Shown: in pieces, positions 1-11,923 of the stretch | Position numbering within the stretch: the first letter of the stretch is position 1 | Layout of the letters: each line of letters starts with the position of its first letter | Assembly: GCA_002633025.1 (NCBI GenBank) | Contig: NMRB01000373.1 | Coordinates: 100,199-164,198, forward strand | DNA from: Notospermus geniculatus | Lineage: Eukaryota > Nemertea > Pilidiophora > Heteronemertea > Lineidae | Reading direction: 5' to 3' | DNA: 64,000 bases | The notes under the pieces: model-generated | What the model was told of the DNA's origin: nothing | Databases searched by the model: none | What the model saw: the letters and a program-made list of their open reading frames with translations, nothing else | Made by a program: the position numbers and the translations under genes

Positions 1-365
1 CAGAATTTCACGGTCAGTTTTGCAGATTTGTTGGCCGAAAGGGGGCAGGCACCGGGTGGATCCATGCCTGATGAAGGATGTGTTATCCAATGCACCATGT
101 CTCCCCCCCCCCCCATTGACTAGGACATGTTGTCCAGGCCATTGCGTTGAATGCCGTTATGTTTCACATTTGTCGAAGGTCCGCTTGAACATGTATGATG
201 GTATATGATCCGTTGTCAGTGTCCTTGAGAAATCAATTCCGCTTTACATTCATTTTCAATGGCTCTTGGCAACTAAATTGATCATTCATGACAATCCTGA
301 GCCTCTCATTGCGGCAACCGGTATGAAAAACTAAACCGTAGTAAATGAGTAACTCAGTGGTGTAT

Positions 366-560
366 CATATAGCTGGGAAATGTGGTGGTGTAGTGGTGTC
401 GTGAGCATTGGGACTCGTGACCGAGACACCATGGATTCAATTCCCAGTTGATATAGCCATGACAGCCTTACTTGCACCTTTTTTGATTCCCTGGGAAATG
501 TAGTGGTGCAGTGGTTAGCGTCGGACTGGTGACCGAGAGGCAGACGATTCAATTCCCAGT
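366..560 (+). repeat. Two related tRNA-like repeats
   Basis: GGGAAATGTGGTGGTGTAGT and GGGAAATGTAGTGGTGCAGT start two units, each reaching GATTCAATTCCCAGTTGA. The second has an A-box-like TGGTGCAGTGGTTAGCG. A related pair is in copy B around 13220-13420, with extra sequence. Confidence 0.55.
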
Positions 561-772
561 TGAGTTGCCTGTACCTTGAACACGTGTACTGTAGATCAAG
601 TGTGCATTATTTAGAGTTGTATAAAAGCTTTGCATTATACTATCGGAAATTTGATGTTATTTTGCAACATGGATGACTGGATTTTCAGTAAGCTGCAGTG
701 TGTAAATGATAAATAGATGTAGGAAATAATGGTGATGATGATACTGAAGCATTCTTCATTCTCTCTCTTCAG

Positions 773-3700
773 GGAGATGCGAACAAGTGCCAGTACCAAC
801 TCTTGGTCAGTTTATACGACATTACATACAATCAGTTCTTTGGTCGCACGTGGCATGGACCTGCAGTCACTCCCAAAGCATCTGCTGGACAGAGACCTCG
901 CCTCAATTATTCTCAGGTTTGTATCATCAACTTCAGGGAACGGCAGGTCACCCTGGGGCTTATCATCCTGAATTTCTTGGTGCCTACGGAGCTCTTACAA
1001 CTTCCATTCCTAACTCCTCAGTCGTACAGAACAAATATCTCTTCCAGAATGTCTACCTCCACACGTCGATCAATGACACCAATATCTGCCTCGTCTGTGA
1101 GCTCATCGCCATCCAAACTGACGACAAGGGAGAGAAACAAATTGTCAGCGTTGGTTGGGGATTTTTCCGTCCATTTAAGTATGAAGGCGACATGGTGGAC
1201 GTGGTGTCCTCAACTCCTGCTCCGACGAACAAGTAAGAACTTGACAGTTACAACAATTCAGAAATGCCACTACCAACTGAACCCGTGACCTTATTGATGG
1301 CAGGCATGGATAGGATTGTCCACTGTGCCACCTCAACTACCCAAGAGGGTGCCAAATCACTGGAATGAAACCTGTCTTCATTGAGGTCAACTTTACGACT
1401 GTGCGATGTTGTCCTTAATTGAGAGGTGTCCTCAATACATGGGTCCAAATGAATGACCAGGACCATTGGGGACTGAGCACTGCTGTCCTTAATAAAAAGG
1501 TGTCCTCTTGGCAGAACTGTCGATTGTGGAAGGATTTACCTTATGTCTCATGTCATTGATCGGACAGACCAGCGCCGACTGCACAGAAAGTCCGATAGTG
1601 CTACCGGCGCCTATCGGTACATGTTAACTAAACTGCCGATAGGCACCGAAAGCACTATCAGATTTCCTGTGTGGTTGACCCTGGTCATTTTACATTTTAA
1701 ATTTGTACCCCTAATTTCTTAAAATTATCCTCCAGAATGGACCTATATTACGGTTCCCCGAGGTCCTTGCTCTTCCTGGATGATCCCATAGAAACGAACT
1801 CCAACTTGACGTTCATCGATGGCTGCTCCGTGGCTTATACGATCCGCACCCACAAGAACTTCCAAAAGATCATGCATCTCATCCCAGAAAATGTCGTCAT
1901 CGGTGCAAACGATATTGTCCCTGGAGTTTCAGAGGCGAGGAAGGACCCAAAGAATCCACATCTTCGTAAGTTTGAGCTGCTCTAAAGCTTGTATAGTGCT
2001 GCCATCTAGTGGATGCTGGTCAAATGATTTAGACCATGAAGTTTGTTAGATCTTCATCGTCCTTTTCTGAAAAAGGAAGGATTGTGAAATCTCTTCTGGA
2101 AGTGACAGGATAAGGTGCGAGTCTAAATATCAAAGATGGCTTTGGTGATAAAAGTTACACATTGATTGATGGGGAATGACGTGGCTGAGGATGTTTGGAG
2201 CCTGTATAGATGATTCTCGAATTCGCAGATCTGCGCACTTCCACCGAAATCGCAATCACAACCTCGATCTGAAACCAGCTGACGTGACGCAATCCATGAT
2301 TCAGCAATGGTCGATTCTGACGCAACGTCGTCGAAGTCACTGTCATGGGGTTCTCTGCATCACGTAATTCAGTTTCAGACTGAGGTTGTGTTTACGATTT
2401 CGGCGGAAGTGCGCAGATCGTTCACGTTTACATCAATTTGGGATTTGTCTATAAGGACACAATATGCCGAGTTGAGAATTGGCTCCAATTTTATGAATTT
2501 TCTCTTGTAGCTGTTGATGCGTTCCGTCTTCCAAGAGCTCAGCGTTCCGTGCCTTGTTATATTGAAAAATTGAGCGTCCTTCTCCAACCGTCCGTGGAGG
2601 CATTCGAAGATGAGCTCTGTAAGCTGCTGAATGAGGACAGAATTAATCGCGATAATAAGGTCGCTGATGGGACCGCTGTCACGGTTCAGGAGAGGCGATT
2701 GCAGGTATGTTTTCATGTGTAACAAAAGAACCAGTTGAAGTAAAACTAAGGGCCAATGGTTCAGTGTCCAGTGTCCCGCGGGACTCATTCTTCAGGTAGA
2801 AGAGAGGTTGACTCTGGGCTGTCAGAGTGGAGCAGTGAAAAATCAGTGCCTGTCACCTCTGAAGTTCCAGGTTCGATCCTGAATCAGACCCATTCGTCAT
2901 TTGCTAAACATTGTCTTCGAGCTGAAGATGCTGTATTCTGCTCTTGATTGTTTGGGCTACTCGCAGGGTACTGATGGACACCTCGTTTAACATAGGCCAT
3001 TGAACCGTCTTTTGTGAAGATGGGGATTTGGCCTAGTGGTTAAGGCGTGCTGCCTCTTAGTGCTGGCGATTGATGCCTTATGCTAGGGTCCGTGGGTTCG
3101 AATCTGGTAGAAGGACGCGATGACTTTCACCTTAGAAACCCGTTTCTATTTCATATTCTGTTCTTGATTCATTATTTTGATCGGAAAAAAATTGCCATTG
3201 TATCTTTAGGTTGGGATCCACAATGGTTGGGGATACGTCGAGAAACCTCAAGTTGTCCACTTGACCACGGAAGCTGCTGGGAAGAAATCCAGCTCCACCC
3301 CTCATCGACGGGGTCACCAAAGATCATCATCAGCGGCATCATCAAGGTGAGTTGAAATGGGTCAGATTTCAGAATTTGTCAATTTTTCCTGCGCTAAATT
3401 GGGAATTATTTTCAGCAGGAATTTTCTCTGTCTTGGATATGGACATGGACTGCCCGTAGCTTTCTAAGCCTCAGTTGCCCATGGAGAGCCAGCTGGAGTG
3501 AAAAACACTCACTAGGTGGAGCGCCTGAATTGATGTTCCTTTCAGACCATCAACTTCTTTCTTTCAGTGATGCTATGGCGTCTGTAGGCCTGGTATTGAA
3601 GAACCGTATAGAGCTGGATAACCTGGTAGAGGACCCGATGTACACCATAGTGTTTCTGTTGGAGTATGTCATGACAGAACCGTTGAATCGTGAAGAGAGA

Positions 3701-6700
3701 AAGGTGAGTTTTTGGCAAAAGAGAAACTTGTTTTGTGTTGTGTAACCAGTTTTAACAGTAACAGGGGAGTTTTAGGGGTTAAGAAGTCGTCAGGGACCTG
3801 TTTCATAAAGTGACTCTAAGCTTATGGTACCTTTAACCAAATGGAAAATGAATTAAATTAATGGTACCATTAGCTTAAAGTCCCTTTATGAAACAGGCCC
3901 CTGATCTGTAAGATGTTGTTTGGCGTAGTGGAGTGCTTCTGTTGTATGTACCGGTACATGACGTTTCCATTTCGATGTCCATGTAAACTAGATATTTCTA
4001 ACAGCCATAATTCGTAACATTTTCAAACCCTTTGCTTGCTTTGCATTGCTTTGCTTATCAAGGTTACCTTTTAATTGCTTGTGTTTTCCCTCAGGATGGT
4101 AGCAGCATTTCGGTAGTGGCCCCTTAACATCATTTGACGCATGCCTGATTTTCACATGACCTGTTGCCTTCTCGCCCTCTTTTCTTGCACCGAAGGGAGT
4201 CTCACTTTCCGGCATTCATGTCCAGATTGTCTGCACAAGCTGTCGTGTAGCATTGACTTCTCCATCACTTCCCTTATGCCTGCCTTAAAGATCAAATTTT
4301 TCGTCCAAGTTTCTGAATATATAATACCAAATAAAGACTCATCCGAGGGTCTATAAACGTAACCCATATGTCTCTGAATCATCTAAATTACTTAAAAGTT
4401 GTACGAAAATTTTGTCCAAGTATGGAAGGCATTGGTCTAATACCGGGTTCTGGTGGAGTTTTCCAGTGCCTCTGCAATGCTTTTTCAATGCCTACACAAT
4501 GCTTTTTCAATGCCTACACAATGCTTTTTCAATGCCTACACAATGCTTTTTCAATGCCTACACGATGCTTTTTCAATGCCTATGCAATGCTTCTCTATTC
4601 TGTGTTCCTGTTCCAGAGGAAGGTAATGATAGTGATGTAATAATGTAACTTGAATGGCATGAATTTGTAATCATGCTTGTGTGCTGTTAATATTCATAAA
4701 ACCTTACTAGGCTAAGTTACTTCTAAAGTGCCCAGTTTGTACAGGCCAGTGTACACAACTAGCAACCAACTAAGCTGGCAAGGTTTTATGAATATGGGCC
4801 CAGTTTGCTTCAGTTTTGTACAGGGCTTTCCAACGCATTTATAAAGACGTGACCAAGCTGGGACTACTAACTACGTGTAACTGCTGTCCTTAATGGTGTC
4901 CTTAGAGGTGTCCTCTTGGCAGAGGTGTAAACACATTCACTTCTATTTATTCGATGTAATTTTCTTATATTTCAAACTACTTTGCTTCACTCTCTTCAGA
5001 TGTCGATGGTCAGGTCTCAGTCCATCACCTGCGCCGTCCGATGGACCGCTTGGAATCCTTTTGTTGAGAAGGACGGAGAAGTTAGTCTACAACTGATGGG
5101 TGGTCCGTCCTCAATCCCCGATGGCCTGATGGTCTATAAAAACCCCACCCTTGAGGCAGGGGTGGAGTCACAGGAGGAGTCAAAAACGAAGCTGAACCCC
5201 GGCGTCATGAATTTCACATTTGTTAATCAACGCAAGGTGAGAAAATTATCAAACTTGTAAAACTAGGCCATGTTTTCCCAAATACCTCTTTATGCCGGTC
5301 ATGCAAATATTTACTGATTATGCAGATATGAGTATGCCAAGTTGTCTGTTTTCAGAAAACTGCTGATATTCTCGGTGTTGACCAAGGTGGTCTTGGACGT
5401 GTGAGCCCAGAATTGATCAGCAAGGAATCCTCTTCAACCATGCTCCAAGCCGAGGCACCTGGACTGGGGAAGCCGCCAGTGCCCAGGAGAGATTCAAAGT
5501 AAGTTTCAAGCAATTTACTAGTCAATCTACCGGTATTCCAAATGTCACGAACAGGAACGTATAAGTAGTGATGTTTGCTTTGAGTCGTGGCCTCTGATTG
5601 CAAGGTTACTGGAAGAATAAATTTTGTTTCATCCGTCACAAAGAATTTGGCAAGTGGACATAGTGAGCCGCTCTAGCAAAAGCAGACGCTTGTCGCAAGT
5701 GATCATCAATGGTCATCAATTTACTCAACTATTATCACTGCTGTTCGCTGCTATTGTAAACCTTCGGAGGCGTACACTTCAGCTGTTGTGCTGCAAGGCC
5801 ATTAACCCTTTCCTCGGGTTGCGACGAGCGTCTGCTTTTGCTGGAGCAGCTCACATATTTGGAAGCAGTTGATGCCGCTAGATTCATGTGAATTCATTGT
5901 GATACACTTATATGTATATCTTCACTGCTGTCACCAAGTCTGTCAGTATTGAATGGAACTTGGAATCTAAAATGTTATCTAACATATTAATTCTTATTTA
6001 GTATTGAACAGCCAAATGTAGCAAACAGGTATTGTTTTTCATGCCAGCTTTGGGTGAAGGGTTATACACGTGCTGGTACTGGTATTTTGGTAAAGGAATG
6101 TGTGTAAGCTAGTTTGGAAAGGGCTGCACGTGATAGGTGATCTTGAAGTATTGGATTTGGGCTTCAGTCACAAGTAGATCTATCTTCTGAATGCACGTAG
6201 CTTGGTGTCTTGCAGCAGATTTGACATGGAAAGTTTCGATGGGGTTATTGTGGAATCCGTCCAGGTTCCACAACAACAACAACAGCATGTCCCACAACAG
6301 CAGTGAGTAATCTGTGAACGTCTGTGTCACTCCGTAATTCAATGTTACAAATCTAATGTATTCTTTGCTGTTATCACTTTAACTTGTAATCTTTTCTTCA
6401 AGCACTAACTGATTTCGTTCACTGTGGTGGACAGGGTAGTTTTTCATTCGACGTTTATAGTTTGATTTTTTTCGGTACAGAACCTGTTGTTCTAGGCTCA
6501 CATCTTGTGTCGATGATTTCAATCTTCTGCTCAATTAGGAACAGTCGATGCTGTTTTTGAAGCCTGATAGTTTGTAGTCCCCTGTCAGTTGATTTGAATC
6601 AATTTCTGTTCTTGAAGGTTGATGGTTAAACAAGTCTATCAGTTTGCTGTTGGTGAAACAAGACTTCTGTCAGTTCCTTTGAGGCCCAACTGTGGAACTA

Positions 6701-9700
6701 CACAAAACTTCTGTAGAATTTAGGCCATGTCTGTCTGTTAGAGTCATTTCATTAGCTATTCATTCTAAATGTCAGAACTTTAGTCATTAGAGATTATATT
6801 TATCACTGACAATGTCGGAACTTCTTCAGTCATTAGAGATTTATCACTGACAATGTCAGAATTTCAGTCATTAGAGATTTATCACTGACAATGTGAGAAC
6901 TTCAGTTATTAGAGATTTATCACTGACAATGTCAGAATTTCGGTTCTTAGAGATTTATCAGTGTCAGAACTTCAGTCATTAGAGATTTATCACTGACAGT
7001 GTTAGAACTTCAGTCACTAGGGATTTATCGCTGACAATGTCAGAACTTCTTCAGTTATTAGAGATTTACCACTGACAATGTCAGAACTTCCCCAATTTGA
7101 TGGTTCTCTTCAATTTACATTTGCACTGACCCCACGTGTGCACCTGAGTTCAACAAAGCTTTGTTTGTTGCAGACTTGATTCAGCAATAATTCAAATTCA
7201 CTTTTCAACACCTTACTAACAATAACATCTTTTTGTTTTCATTTCACCGAACATTCAGGTTGAACATGCAGGCTGTCAGACAGCACTTGCTACAACAGCA
7301 GAGGTTTGTATGCATGCTCAGACACGTCTTGACACTCTCAAACCCGCCGTCTATGTTTACTTTGCCACTTTTGTGCGCATGGATCACTCTTTCTTATATT
7401 TTCTGTTCTTTCCTCCGTTGGTGAGTGCATGTATCAGTCGAGTTCTCTGTTGCCATAAACGATTCCCTTCCCTTACGTGTGACTTCCTTTTCCGTTTCCC
7501 AGCGAGTCCCTCTGCTTTTTCTTTCACGTTCAGTCTTGCATGTTTTGGGTCTCTGTGTATACTTGGGGTGACTTTAGTTCTGTGTCGTATGTTATCATAA
7601 AGACATCAAACCCCTAAAGCAACCACTTGGGCACACGCTGATGCCTGTCCGATGAGTTCCAGTTTTTCTCACCAGATGGCTCTTATCACACGAATTTCCA
7701 TGTTAAAATAATATTTCTAATCAAATTTGGGTTGGTGGCCATAGCATCCAACAATCCACTAGCCCTGAGCCCAAACTGGTGAAGAATGACCAATTCATAA
7801 AGGTGCCGGGGCTGGATAAACCTGTTGGTTACATCCCTGTACATATGTACAGTAGTCTATCTAAATGTATAGCAGATACCCGAGAGACAGATTGTGCGCA
7901 AGGGAACTTGCTGCTAAATGTTCCATACCACAAGAACTACTGAATGGAATCGTATGGAATTTTCACACATCATGGAGAACGGCTCGCTTATGAATTTTTG
8001 CTATCATATATAAAACAAATGGAGAAAGTTTCATTGAAAATTTCTTTGGGTATCACGTTTTTCTCAGAATGTCGGAAACCAAGTGGTTGCTTTAGGGGTT
8101 TGATGTCTTTATGATGTTATCTATAAAAAATGTGCATGTTTACATGTCTAAGATTTTGGTAAAGGAAGTAGATTGCCCTAAAATGGAAAAATAATTTCCA
8201 CTTTTGATTGTCAGTGGGGCCATGCTCGATTGTAGTAATAGCCCTGTCTTGTTCTATCAGTATACTCAAGTGTAGAGTATAGCTCTTAATTCAGCCAACC
8301 ATGATCCCTCTGGGCACTAGTGGAGACTGCTGTTACTGGTGTTAATTTCACTATCGTCAATGTACAGCTACCGGTAAATTTCTCTCTATACAAGATGCAT
8401 GTGTATGTCCTGTTTTTGATAAAATCACCTTCTTTTACAAAATGACGATTCACAGCTATAACCTGTTGCCTGTCTCGTTCTAGACAAAATAATCTATCTT
8501 TTTCAGATATCAAGAAAACAATTACCTATCCCCTCATTCTCCAGGCAGGGCCCAGTTTTCCCCAGGCATACCACCAATATCTCCTGGTCCTTATCCTAGT
8601 CCAGGAAGGTGGGGTATTTAAAAAACATATTTTCCCCCGTTTGAAATTTTATACCCGATCTGCATGTTCGTCTCCTCAAGATTTCCACTGTTTTTGGCTA
8701 CTTTAGACAATATTCTGACAATAACGTGTTCATGCCAATCAAGAGGTTTGACGTCAATTTAGGATCCTCTCAAAGAGATTGCAAGGTACATGTACAATGT
8801 ACATGGGTACTGAAATAAAAGCCCAGTCTGTGCTACAGAACAAAATTGGGCTTTGTGTGGAAAATGCAGAACTATGCCAGAGACATCTATTGTCCAAAAG
8901 TAGAACTGAAATCATTGTCAGGATAGGTTAAAGTTAGCCATGACAGACCTTGTACAAATTGAAGCGTGTTTCCCCATTCACCATTTCCCATTCACCTCCC
9001 TGCATGTTTTGATATGCACATGTTTCCTTTGGTTTTATTTTATTTTTTATGGGGAACCTGTAATAATACAAAGAGAGCTCTGCAGATTTTACACAAATCT
9101 TACAGAATGAAATTTGTTGTTTCAACAGGTTCATGAAAATTCTGTTCCTAATGCTTAGAAATTCACTGAGTTTAGTGAAATAAGTTCATTAATCCTATGA
9201 CCCTTTTATAACAGCTGACAGGTACTAAGACCCTGACAGGGACAAAGGACCTTCCTCATGTGTTTGACTTGTAATACCTTTCATTATTCATTAGTTATTT
9301 ATCCCACCTTCATTTCATGCCTATAAATGATTTCTTAGCATTACCTTATTATTAATACATTGTTGTCTGGCATTGTAAACATGAACACAGACTGTGTTAT
9401 TAGACTAGTTCAGTCTTACGCTGTGAACATGGTGAGGGCTGTAAGCAGGCTGGGAGAGCAATAACTGGAATATACACTGTACTTGACATAAGCATTTACA
9501 ATGCTTTCCACTTTATATTACTTGCAAAATTTTGGGTGAGATTTTTAGTGAGTTTTGTTTTGAGGTTTTACATTTTTTCCAGTGTTTAATTGTGTTTAAA
9601 GTGTTTAAATTCCCACCTGGAGGAACACCAACTGAGTCCTTCAATGATGAATGGCAGGCTATTTGAGGCAGGAAAACCAATGGACATGGACTACATATTT

Positions 9701-11867
9701 TGCAATAATTGATGTCATAAATTCGACATTCATCGGACTCAGAGTATTTCACGTTTTCATCTGACTTTTTCAGGAGTGAGGCAGAGCAGATGATATCACC
9801 TCGTCACCCCATGATGATTCACCCATATACGGGTATGATAATTCCACCGGGTCCTATGGGGTATCCGTTCCCAATGGCATACCAAGCGGTAAGCAAAACA
9901 AAACTCTTTGATACTTGCAATTCTAGTACATGTATCTTGAAATTTTCCAGTTTGGATTTATCATTTTATATTTGAGCCGTGCTCTGTTCTGCCAAACACA
10001 TGAATCTTTATGAATTCACTGTTATTCTGTATCTTTCAGCCTGGCTCTCCTCGCCTAGATCTCCAGGAACTCCCGTACCAGCCCACCCACGCCCCCATCT
10101 TGGCCCTCTCCCCCCAAACACACAGTGGCCAAGGCCTAACTAGGGCGGCCTATGCGAGACTCTACAGCGTTGGTTTCCCACCTGTTCTCGACAGAAACAG
10201 CGAACCACCGGATGTCGTCGATCCGTCTGATCATGTGTCATTCCGCCCAGAGAAGGAAGAGTATGACGCATTACAGAGCAATGAAGTAACACTGCAGTTC
10301 TTGGCTTATTCAAAGTAGGTAAAATACTGTAAAACCTGGTTTAAGCTGACATCACGGAGCTTGTTACAGTCTGACGTCTTATTGTTTTCCCATTTCAGGA
10401 TGTTCACACCAATGGGAGGGGAATCTAAGGCACCAGGGACGATCTTTTTCACCTTCCAATTCTACAGATTCCCACAGGTCACGACAGAAAGGTCAGTCAA
10501 GATCAAAGGTCAAGCTCAAAGAGTGGCACTCTCTTCCTTTCTCAGGGTCCAGTCCCTGCATCAGTGTTAACTTAAACTGGGTGTTGGGGACAGTGCCATG
10601 CTAACAAATAATAGCTATCGTGGCTCTTGACAGTGGTTTCAGAGACAGCATTAGGGGCAGTGATAACTGGTGCTGGTCCTGGTGCTGGTATATGTAGTAG
10701 GGTCGTACGGTCATGTGAAGTGGGGAAAGGAGTAGAGGACTTGAAAACACACCATCGTTGAACTTTAATGTGAGAAAATTACATTTAAATTTTGAATTCT
10801 GTAGGTTGCTGTTGGGTGATCAAGAGAGTGAACTCAGTGCTGACCCCCAGTCCATGCCTTGTATCCTGCAACGTTTGGATAAAGACGGTACAAAAACGAA
10901 GGGACCGCCTGGTTATCAAGTCAAATATTATATCGACCCGGCTTTCCTTAAACCAGGAGAGGGGGCACTGTTCGTCAAACATCTTTCGCAGCAGACGTTG
11001 CATATTGACGTCTGGGATGGCGATTCACTTCTTCTGATTGGTTCCTCTGCTGTTGAACTCAAGGTAAGCGTCAACATGCGGATGGTAGGCCTACCTTTAA
11101 AAGTCGTGATGTTGATTTTGAATCTTAAGCTGTTGGGATTTGTATGTCCGCTACCAGGCTCAGGAGCCTCATCAAGGAATCTTCCGTCTTTTCAGCACCT
11201 TTGCCGCCAAAGTCGTGAGGCCGTCCAGATCACCTACGAACTTGACGTGGTGTCAACAGAATATGGAGACGACAGCCCCAACCTCACTGGTGATCTGGCA
11301 CGTAGTGGAAGCGTCCGAGCTATTGGGGTCACCACGGCGGTCAAAGGTCGTCTGCATCTTAGGTTGGCCAATGTTGGTTTCCCGACGGATAAATCCCAGA
11401 GACGTGAGTATCTGGAAAGTGCGGGAAAACCCTAGTTCCCACAGTGGTGTTGCTGTGTTTTTTCAATCATTTTGGTTTTGGGAAAAGTGACACCTATATG
11501 TCACTCATGGAACTGTTGTATGGTATTTCGTCATGAATCACTCCCTTTCTCCTCAGCTGATACCACTGCCATGACCAAACAGCCACAAACTGTGATAAGC
11601 TCCGACATGAACACCACCAGTTTCCACGGCGGCAGCCTCACGACAACGTTCTCCCAACTCCACAAGGTCAAACGAACCTACAAAGCTCAGCCATTGGCTG
11701 AAACAAATCACGAGCTCGCGACGATGTTGGTGACGAAGAATCGTCCGCTGCAGCAGAAAGATGATGAGGCAGAAAAGATGGATCCTGGGCGACAACGGAA
11801 ACTTGCTCGGATGCAGGCCGTGAGGCAGACTGAGGGAGAGGAGAATAAAATGCCATTTTCGTTTTCG
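773..11867 (+). CDS. NPHP4: Nephrocystin-4 (NPHP4), copy A: 18 exons, no 3' end
   Basis: NPHP4 is a scaffold of the ciliary transition zone and partners NPHP1 and RPGRIP1L. Exons read from GT-AG sites with consistent phases: 773-916, 1048-1232, 1736-1965, 2511-2704, 3210-3346, 3568-3703, 4095-4112 (tentative), 5000-5236, 5356-5498, 6219-6302, 7259-7303, 8507-8608, 9774-9888, 10040-10314, 10399-10491, 10805-11063, 11196-11403, 11557-11867. Together they encode 972 codons. Recognition rests on family-specific stretches: YNQFFGRTW in the first exon, [14 protein letters not shown] and [13 protein letters not shown] in the middle, and [13 protein letters not shown] and [12 protein letters not shown] near the end. 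Small exons at 6219-9888 encode a Gln/Pro/Met-rich, probably disordered linker. The block opens and closes in phase 0. The roughly 50 N-terminal residues expected upstream are not seen, and the C-terminal third is absent before copy B begins. It may be the other allele left in the assembly, or a real partial duplication. No frameshift or internal stop was found. Confidence 0.88.
1571..1675. mobile_element. Inverted-repeat element, copy A only
   Basis: Arms around GATAGTGCTACCGGCGCCTA and its imperfect complement (CCGATAGGCACCGAAAGCAC) enclose a short loop. It is part of a stretch of about 330 bp (1343-1672) missing from copy B. The stretch also holds reversed GAGGTGTCCTCAAT-type repeats related to those at 53982-54405. 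Confidence 0.65.
2810..2892 (+). mobile_element. tRNA-like SINE remnant (copy B at about 15729-15811)
   Basis: TGTCAGAGTGGAGCAGTGAA and a good B box (GGTTCGATCC at 2870-2879) followed by GAATCAGACCC form a tRNA-like unit. A related unit is at 58775-58852 (GCGGGCTCGATCCC). The A box is poor. Confidence 0.55.
3019..3118 (+). mobile_element. tRNA-like SINE head (copy B at about 15938-16035)
   Basis: TTTGGCCTAGTGGTTAAGG fits an A box and GGGTTCGAATC a B box, about 50 bases apart as in class II tRNAs with a long variable arm. There is no matching acceptor stem. The same insertion is in copy B with a changed B box (GGGTTTGAATC). It lies just upstream of the NPHP4 exon at 3210. Confidence 0.7.
3794..3903. 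mobile_element. Fold-back MITE, present in copy A only
   Basis: The ends GGACCTGTTTCATAAAG and CTTTATGAAACAGGCCCC are inverted, with a second inverted pair around GGTACC inside. In copy B the flanks are contiguous (GTCGTCAGATCTGC near 16720), so this is an insertion of about 110 bp. Confidence 0.8.
4095..4112 (+). other. NPHP4: Possible 18-bp NPHP4 microexon, copy A (copy B at 16892-16909)
   Basis: A pyrimidine-rich stretch ending in CAG (TTTTCCCTCAG) precedes 18 bases encoding DGSSIS, followed by GT (GTAGTGG). Placed between the exon ending at 3703 and the exon starting at 5000, it keeps phase 0 and adds six residues where vertebrate NPHP4 has a Ser-rich stretch before the next conserved block. 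The same 18 bases and flanking sites are unchanged in copy B, while the surrounding intron has diverged. The donor is weak beyond its GTA, and the reading frame is equally open without this exon. Confidence 0.4.
4459..4591 (+). repeat. 22-bp tandem repeat, 5 units (copy A)
   Basis: The unit is TTTTTCAATGCCTACACAAT plus GC, in an NPHP4 intron. Copy B has 8 units. Because 22 is not a multiple of 3 and no unit contains a stop, all three frames stay open and give spurious reading frames. Confidence 0.95.
4686..4803. mobile_element. Fold-back element with TATTCATAAAACCTT ends (both NPHP4 copies)
   Basis: Inverted ends TATTCATAAAACCTT and AAGGTTTTATGAATA surround about 80 bp. The same element is at about 17562-17683 in copy B, so it predates the split. 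The ends resemble those of the element at 57762-57874. Confidence 0.7.
6768..7098 (+). repeat. About 40-bp tandem repeat, about 8 units (copy A)
   Basis: The unit runs ATTAGAGATTTATCACTGAC then AATGTCAGAACTTCTTCAGT, with variable omission of CTT. It is intronic, between the NPHP4 exons at 6219-6302 and 7259-7303. Confidence 0.9.
7597..8113. mobile_element. hAT-like MITE with 34-bp perfect terminal inverted repeats
   Basis: The left end starts ATAAAGACATCAAACCCCTA and the right end (8079-8112) is its exact reverse complement over 34 bases. The element is flanked by direct 8-bp copies of ATGTTATC at 7589-7596 and 8114-8121. Copy B lacks it (about 21640). It has no coding capacity. An 8-bp target duplication is typical of hAT transposons. 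Confidence 0.88.
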
Positions 11868-11923
11868 GTGAGTGTTCAACAAAACATCTGAAAGTATCAG
11901 TCAACCATGTTTCTTCATGACGA

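Larger units (their letters stand above)
148..11923. repeat. Large direct duplication, unit 1 (pairs with 12993-25962)
   Basis: From the ATGCCGTTATG at about 150 to the CATGACGA at 11923 this stretch aligns colinearly with 12993-25962 on the same strand, through all 18 exons and their introns. In the 275-base exon at 10040 I counted 9 substitutions (3.3 percent), of which only one codon change alters the residue. Introns differ by insertions: a hAT-like MITE (7597-8113), a hairpin element (3794-3903) and about 330 bp near 1343-1672 occur here and not in unit 2. Confidence 0.92.

Noticed and set aside
669-690. ATG GAT GAC TGG ATT TTC followed by a GTAAGC donor, like the MNDW start of vertebrate NPHP4 (also at 13769 with GTGAGC)
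   Set aside because: It would end in phase 1 while the exon at 773 starts in phase 0, and about 40 conserved residues would be missing between them with no room for another exon. Probably coincidence, although its presence in both copies is noted.
4459-4640. Short protein made of repeats ([11 protein letters not shown] type)
   Set aside because: Created by a 22-bp stop-free repeat that is open in all three frames. It lies in an NPHP4 intron, and the array changes length between copies.
11553-11904. Two minus-strand reading frames over NPHP4 exon 11557-11867 (also 25592-25943)
   Set aside because: Shadows of the conserved plus-strand coding frame, with no similarity of their own.
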